A DNA stretch of 7,148 bases, taken from contig CAADVJ010000173.1 in the NCBI GenBank assembly GCA_900752475.1, forward strand, positions 1 to 7,148, written 5' to 3'. The position numbers and the translations under genes were made by a program. The DNA is from an uncultured Collinsella sp. (lineage in GTDB: Bacteria; Actinomycetota; Coriobacteriia; Coriobacteriales; Coriobacteriaceae). The notes beneath the pieces are model-generated. The model made no database searches. It was given only the letters and a program-made list of their open reading frames with translations, and was not told the DNA's origin. Positions 5,113-7,148 of this stretch are shown piece after piece. Position 1 is the stretch's first letter; every line of letters begins with the position of its first letter.

Positions 5113-7148
5113 TTAAATTACCGTCACTCTGCCTTGGTTACCCACAATTGCCTTGGCCTCGGCCAGCAGCGGAATCGAGCGCGCGTTGACCTTGGCAGGC
5201 ACCTCGGCGCGCAGCACGCGTCCGTCCACCTGCTCGATAAAGATCTCCACACGGTCGCCGCCCGGGTTAGCGGTGAGCACCGTGGCAAGACGCGCCATGT
5301 TGCCCTGGCTAAAGCGGCTGTTGGGCACCATGACCTCAAACACCTTGGGCTTGTTGTTCTCCTCGTTGAGCTCCAGCGGCACGATCTCCTGCGCGATGAT
5401 CTGGTCGCCGCGGTCCGAGCGCTCGAGTTTGCCCTTAATACGAACAAACGCATCGGACAGCTGTGCGCCGGTCTCGGGATCGACCTCGCCGTACAGGTAC
5501 CCCTCGGCCTCCTTGTAGGTCTTGGGGAACACCACGACGGTGGCCTCGCCTTCCATGTCCTCGAGCTGAACGATGCCCATGGGGTCGCCGTTTTTGGTCA
5601 CGCGCTTGGACACGCTCGAGACCATGCCGGCCCACCACAGTGCCTTGCCCTCGGGGATCTCCTGGTTGATGGTGCCGCCCGTGGGGTTTTGCACTTCGTA
5701 GCCGGTATCGATCTGCGAGAACGAGAAGTCGCGCGCTTTGCTGAGCGCGTACTCAAACGGGCGCAGCGGGTGGTCCGAAACATAGATGCCCAGGACCTCC
5801 TTCTCCTGGCTCAGCTTGAGGTGGCGGTCCCATTCCTGGCCGTCCGGATCGGGCACGCTGACCTCGAAGCCCGAGCCCTCAACGTCGCCAAACATATCGA
5901 AGAACGAGGTCTGGCCGCTCGCGCGGTCCTTCTGGCGCTTTATCGCGGCGTCAATGATGTTCTCGGGGTTGTTCTTGTCCACAAAGTGCATCATCTGGCG
6001 ACGCGGATACCCCGTGGAGTCAAAGGCGCCTGCCTTGATGAGCGATTCGATCACGCGACGGTTGGCCTGGCTCGAGTCCACGCGCTCGACAAAGTCGTGC
6101 AGCGTCTTAAACGGACCGCCCGCCTCGCGCTCGGCGATAATCGCCTGCGCCACGCCGGTACCCACGCCGCGGATGCCGGCCAGACCAAAGCGCACGCCTT
6201 CCTTGGTAGCCGTGAACTCGGTGCCGGACTCGTTGACATCTGGCGACAGCACGGGGATGCCGTCGTGACGGCATGCCGAGACATAGTGCACGATCTTGTC
6301 GGTCTTGCCCGTATAGGACGTCAGAACGGCCGCCATGTACTCGTGCGGATAGTGCGCCTTGAGCCACGCCGTCTGCATAACCAGGATGGCGTAGCCGGCG
6401 GAGTGCGACTTGTTGAAGGCGTAGGATGCGAACTCGAGAACATCGTCCCAAATCTTCTGGGCGACCTCGCGCGTGTAGTTGTTCTTGATAGCGCCGTTCA
6501 TCCAGTGGTCGTAGGTGGTCTCGTCCGAGCCATCCTCCCAGTGGAGCACCGTCGACGTGAGCAGCTTGATCTTTTTCTTAGCCACGGGCTTACGGATACG
6601 CGAGTCCGATTCGCCCTTGGAGAAGCCGCACATCTCGACGGAGATGAGCATAACCTGCTCCTGGTAGACCATGGTGCCGTAGGTTTCGCCCAGGATGTCG
6701 TCCAGGCGGTCGTCGTAGGAGACGGCCGGCTCCTTGCCGTTCATACGGTTGATGTAGGACGAAACCATGCCGGCGCCCAGCGGGCCCGGTCGGTACAGGG
6801 CGATCAATGCTACGACGTGCTTGTACTCGGTGGGCTTCATGTTCTTGATCGTGGCCGTCATGCCGGCGGACTCGACCTGGAAGACGCCGGCGGTGTGACC
6901 GGAGCCCATGAGCTTAAAGATCTCGGGATCGTCAAAGGGAATATCTTCCTCTTTGATGTCGATGCCGAAGTTCTTCTTGATGTTTGCCTTTGCCTTGGAG
7001 ATAACCGTCAGCGTACGCAGGCCCAGGAAGTCCATCTTGAGCAGGCCCATGTCGGCAACGGTATGGCCCTCGTACTGAGTAATCTCGACGCCGCCCTTGG
7101 TGTCGAGCTTGGTGGGCACGTGCTCGTTGACGGGGGCGCGGCAGATCA
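5113..7148 (-). CDS. dnaE: DNA polymerase III alpha subunit, C-terminal 677 residues (start beyond right edge)
   Basis: DnaE is the replicative polymerase of the chromosome. The visible part, numbered from the first whole codon (7144-7146), begins ICRAPVNEHV. KMDFLGLRTLTVI (from about 37) supplies Asp39, matching the third catalytic Asp of the family (E. coli Asp555); the other two and the PHP domain lie outside. YRPGPLGAGM (about 118-127) and FNKSHSAGYA (244-253) are palm/finger signatures. Helix-hairpin-helix motifs follow (LAGIRGVGTGVAQAI, about 322-336), then a beta-clamp motif QTSFF (412-416), an OB fold (WWAGMVSSVSKRVT to VVVFPKTY, about 504-544) and a roughly 80-residue C-terminal domain ending GRVTVI. 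The usual LRRAMGKKK block is instead SRIRKPVAKKK, followed by a longer linker than in E. coli. The reading frame stays open to the window's end, so the gene is cut by the edge and not truncated. Its stop is TAA at 5113-5115. Confidence 0.97.
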   Translation of the reverse strand, partial: ICRAPVNEHVPTKLDTKGGVEITQYEGHTVADMGLLKMDFLGLRTLTVISKAKANIKKNFGIDIKEEDIPFDDPEIFKLMGSGHTAGVFQVESAGMTATIKNMKPTEYKHVVALIALYRPGPLGAGMVSSYINRMNGKEPAVSYDDRLDDILGETYGTMVYQEQVMLISVEMCGFSKGESDSRIRKPVAKKKIKLLTSTVLHWEDGSDETTYDHWMNGAIKNNYTREVAQKIWDDVLEFASYAFNKSHSAGYAILVMQTAWLKAHYPHEYMAAVLTSYTGKTDKIVHYVSACRHDGIPVLSPDVNESGTEFTATKEGVRFGLAGIRGVGTGVAQAIIAEREAGGPFKTLHDFVERVDSSQANRRVIESLIKAGAFDSTGYPRRQMMHFVDKNNPENIIDAAIKRQKDRASGQTSFFDMFGDVEGSGFEVSVPDPDGQEWDRHLKLSQEKEVLGIYVSDHPLRPFEYALSKARDFSFSQIDTGYEVQNPTGGTINQEIPEGKALWWAGMVSSVSKRVTKNGDPMGIVQLEDMEGEATVVVFPKTYKEAEGYLYGEVDPETGAQLSDAFVRIKGKLERSDRGDQIIAQEIVPLELNEENNKPKVFEVMVPNSRFSQGNMARLATVLTANPGGDRVEIFIEQVDGRVLRAEVPAKVNARSIPLLAEAKAIVGNQGRVTVI

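Overview
The window is high-GC bacterial DNA with four consecutive protein genes, all on the minus strand. In transcription order they are: the 3' part of dnaE (replicative DNA polymerase III alpha), a large SWIM/SNF2-family helicase, a desulfoferrodoxin-type superoxide reductase, and the 5' part of a glutamine-dependent-type NAD+ synthetase (nadE). The mix of an actinobacterial-style GC-rich genome, strong GGAGG-type ribosome binding sites and an anaerobe's superoxide reductase suggests a strict anaerobe of the Coriobacteriia, perhaps Collinsella. That placement rests on family knowledge and general appearance, not on a search.

Layout. dnaE (5113-7148) enters from the right edge without its start and carries the last catalytic-core Asp, the fingers, the HhH pair, a beta-clamp motif and the OB fold. 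Its stop is followed after 13 bp by a 129-bp nested palindrome (4971-5099): a perfect 38-bp inverted repeat around a 53-bp spacer, in which each arm is itself a hairpin. The SNF2 gene (1486-4950) begins only 20 bp past this element. A 165-bp gap with no promoter I can defend leads to the superoxide reductase gene (958-1320). A stem-loop with a short T-run (880-912) follows it. nadE (1-840) then begins and runs off the left edge just before its ATP-binding loop.

How the genes relate. They are co-directional housekeeping and stress genes (replication, nucleic-acid remodelling, superoxide detoxification, NAD+ synthesis) and do not form an obvious single pathway. The structures between genes suggest at least partly separate transcription units. 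The stretches most worth a second look are the nested palindrome, the glutaminase domain of NadE, which appears to have lost all three catalytic residues, the superoxide reductase lacking its second iron site, and an altered nucleotide-contact block with an insertion in DnaE. I see no RNA genes, CRISPR arrays, insertion sequences or defence system here.
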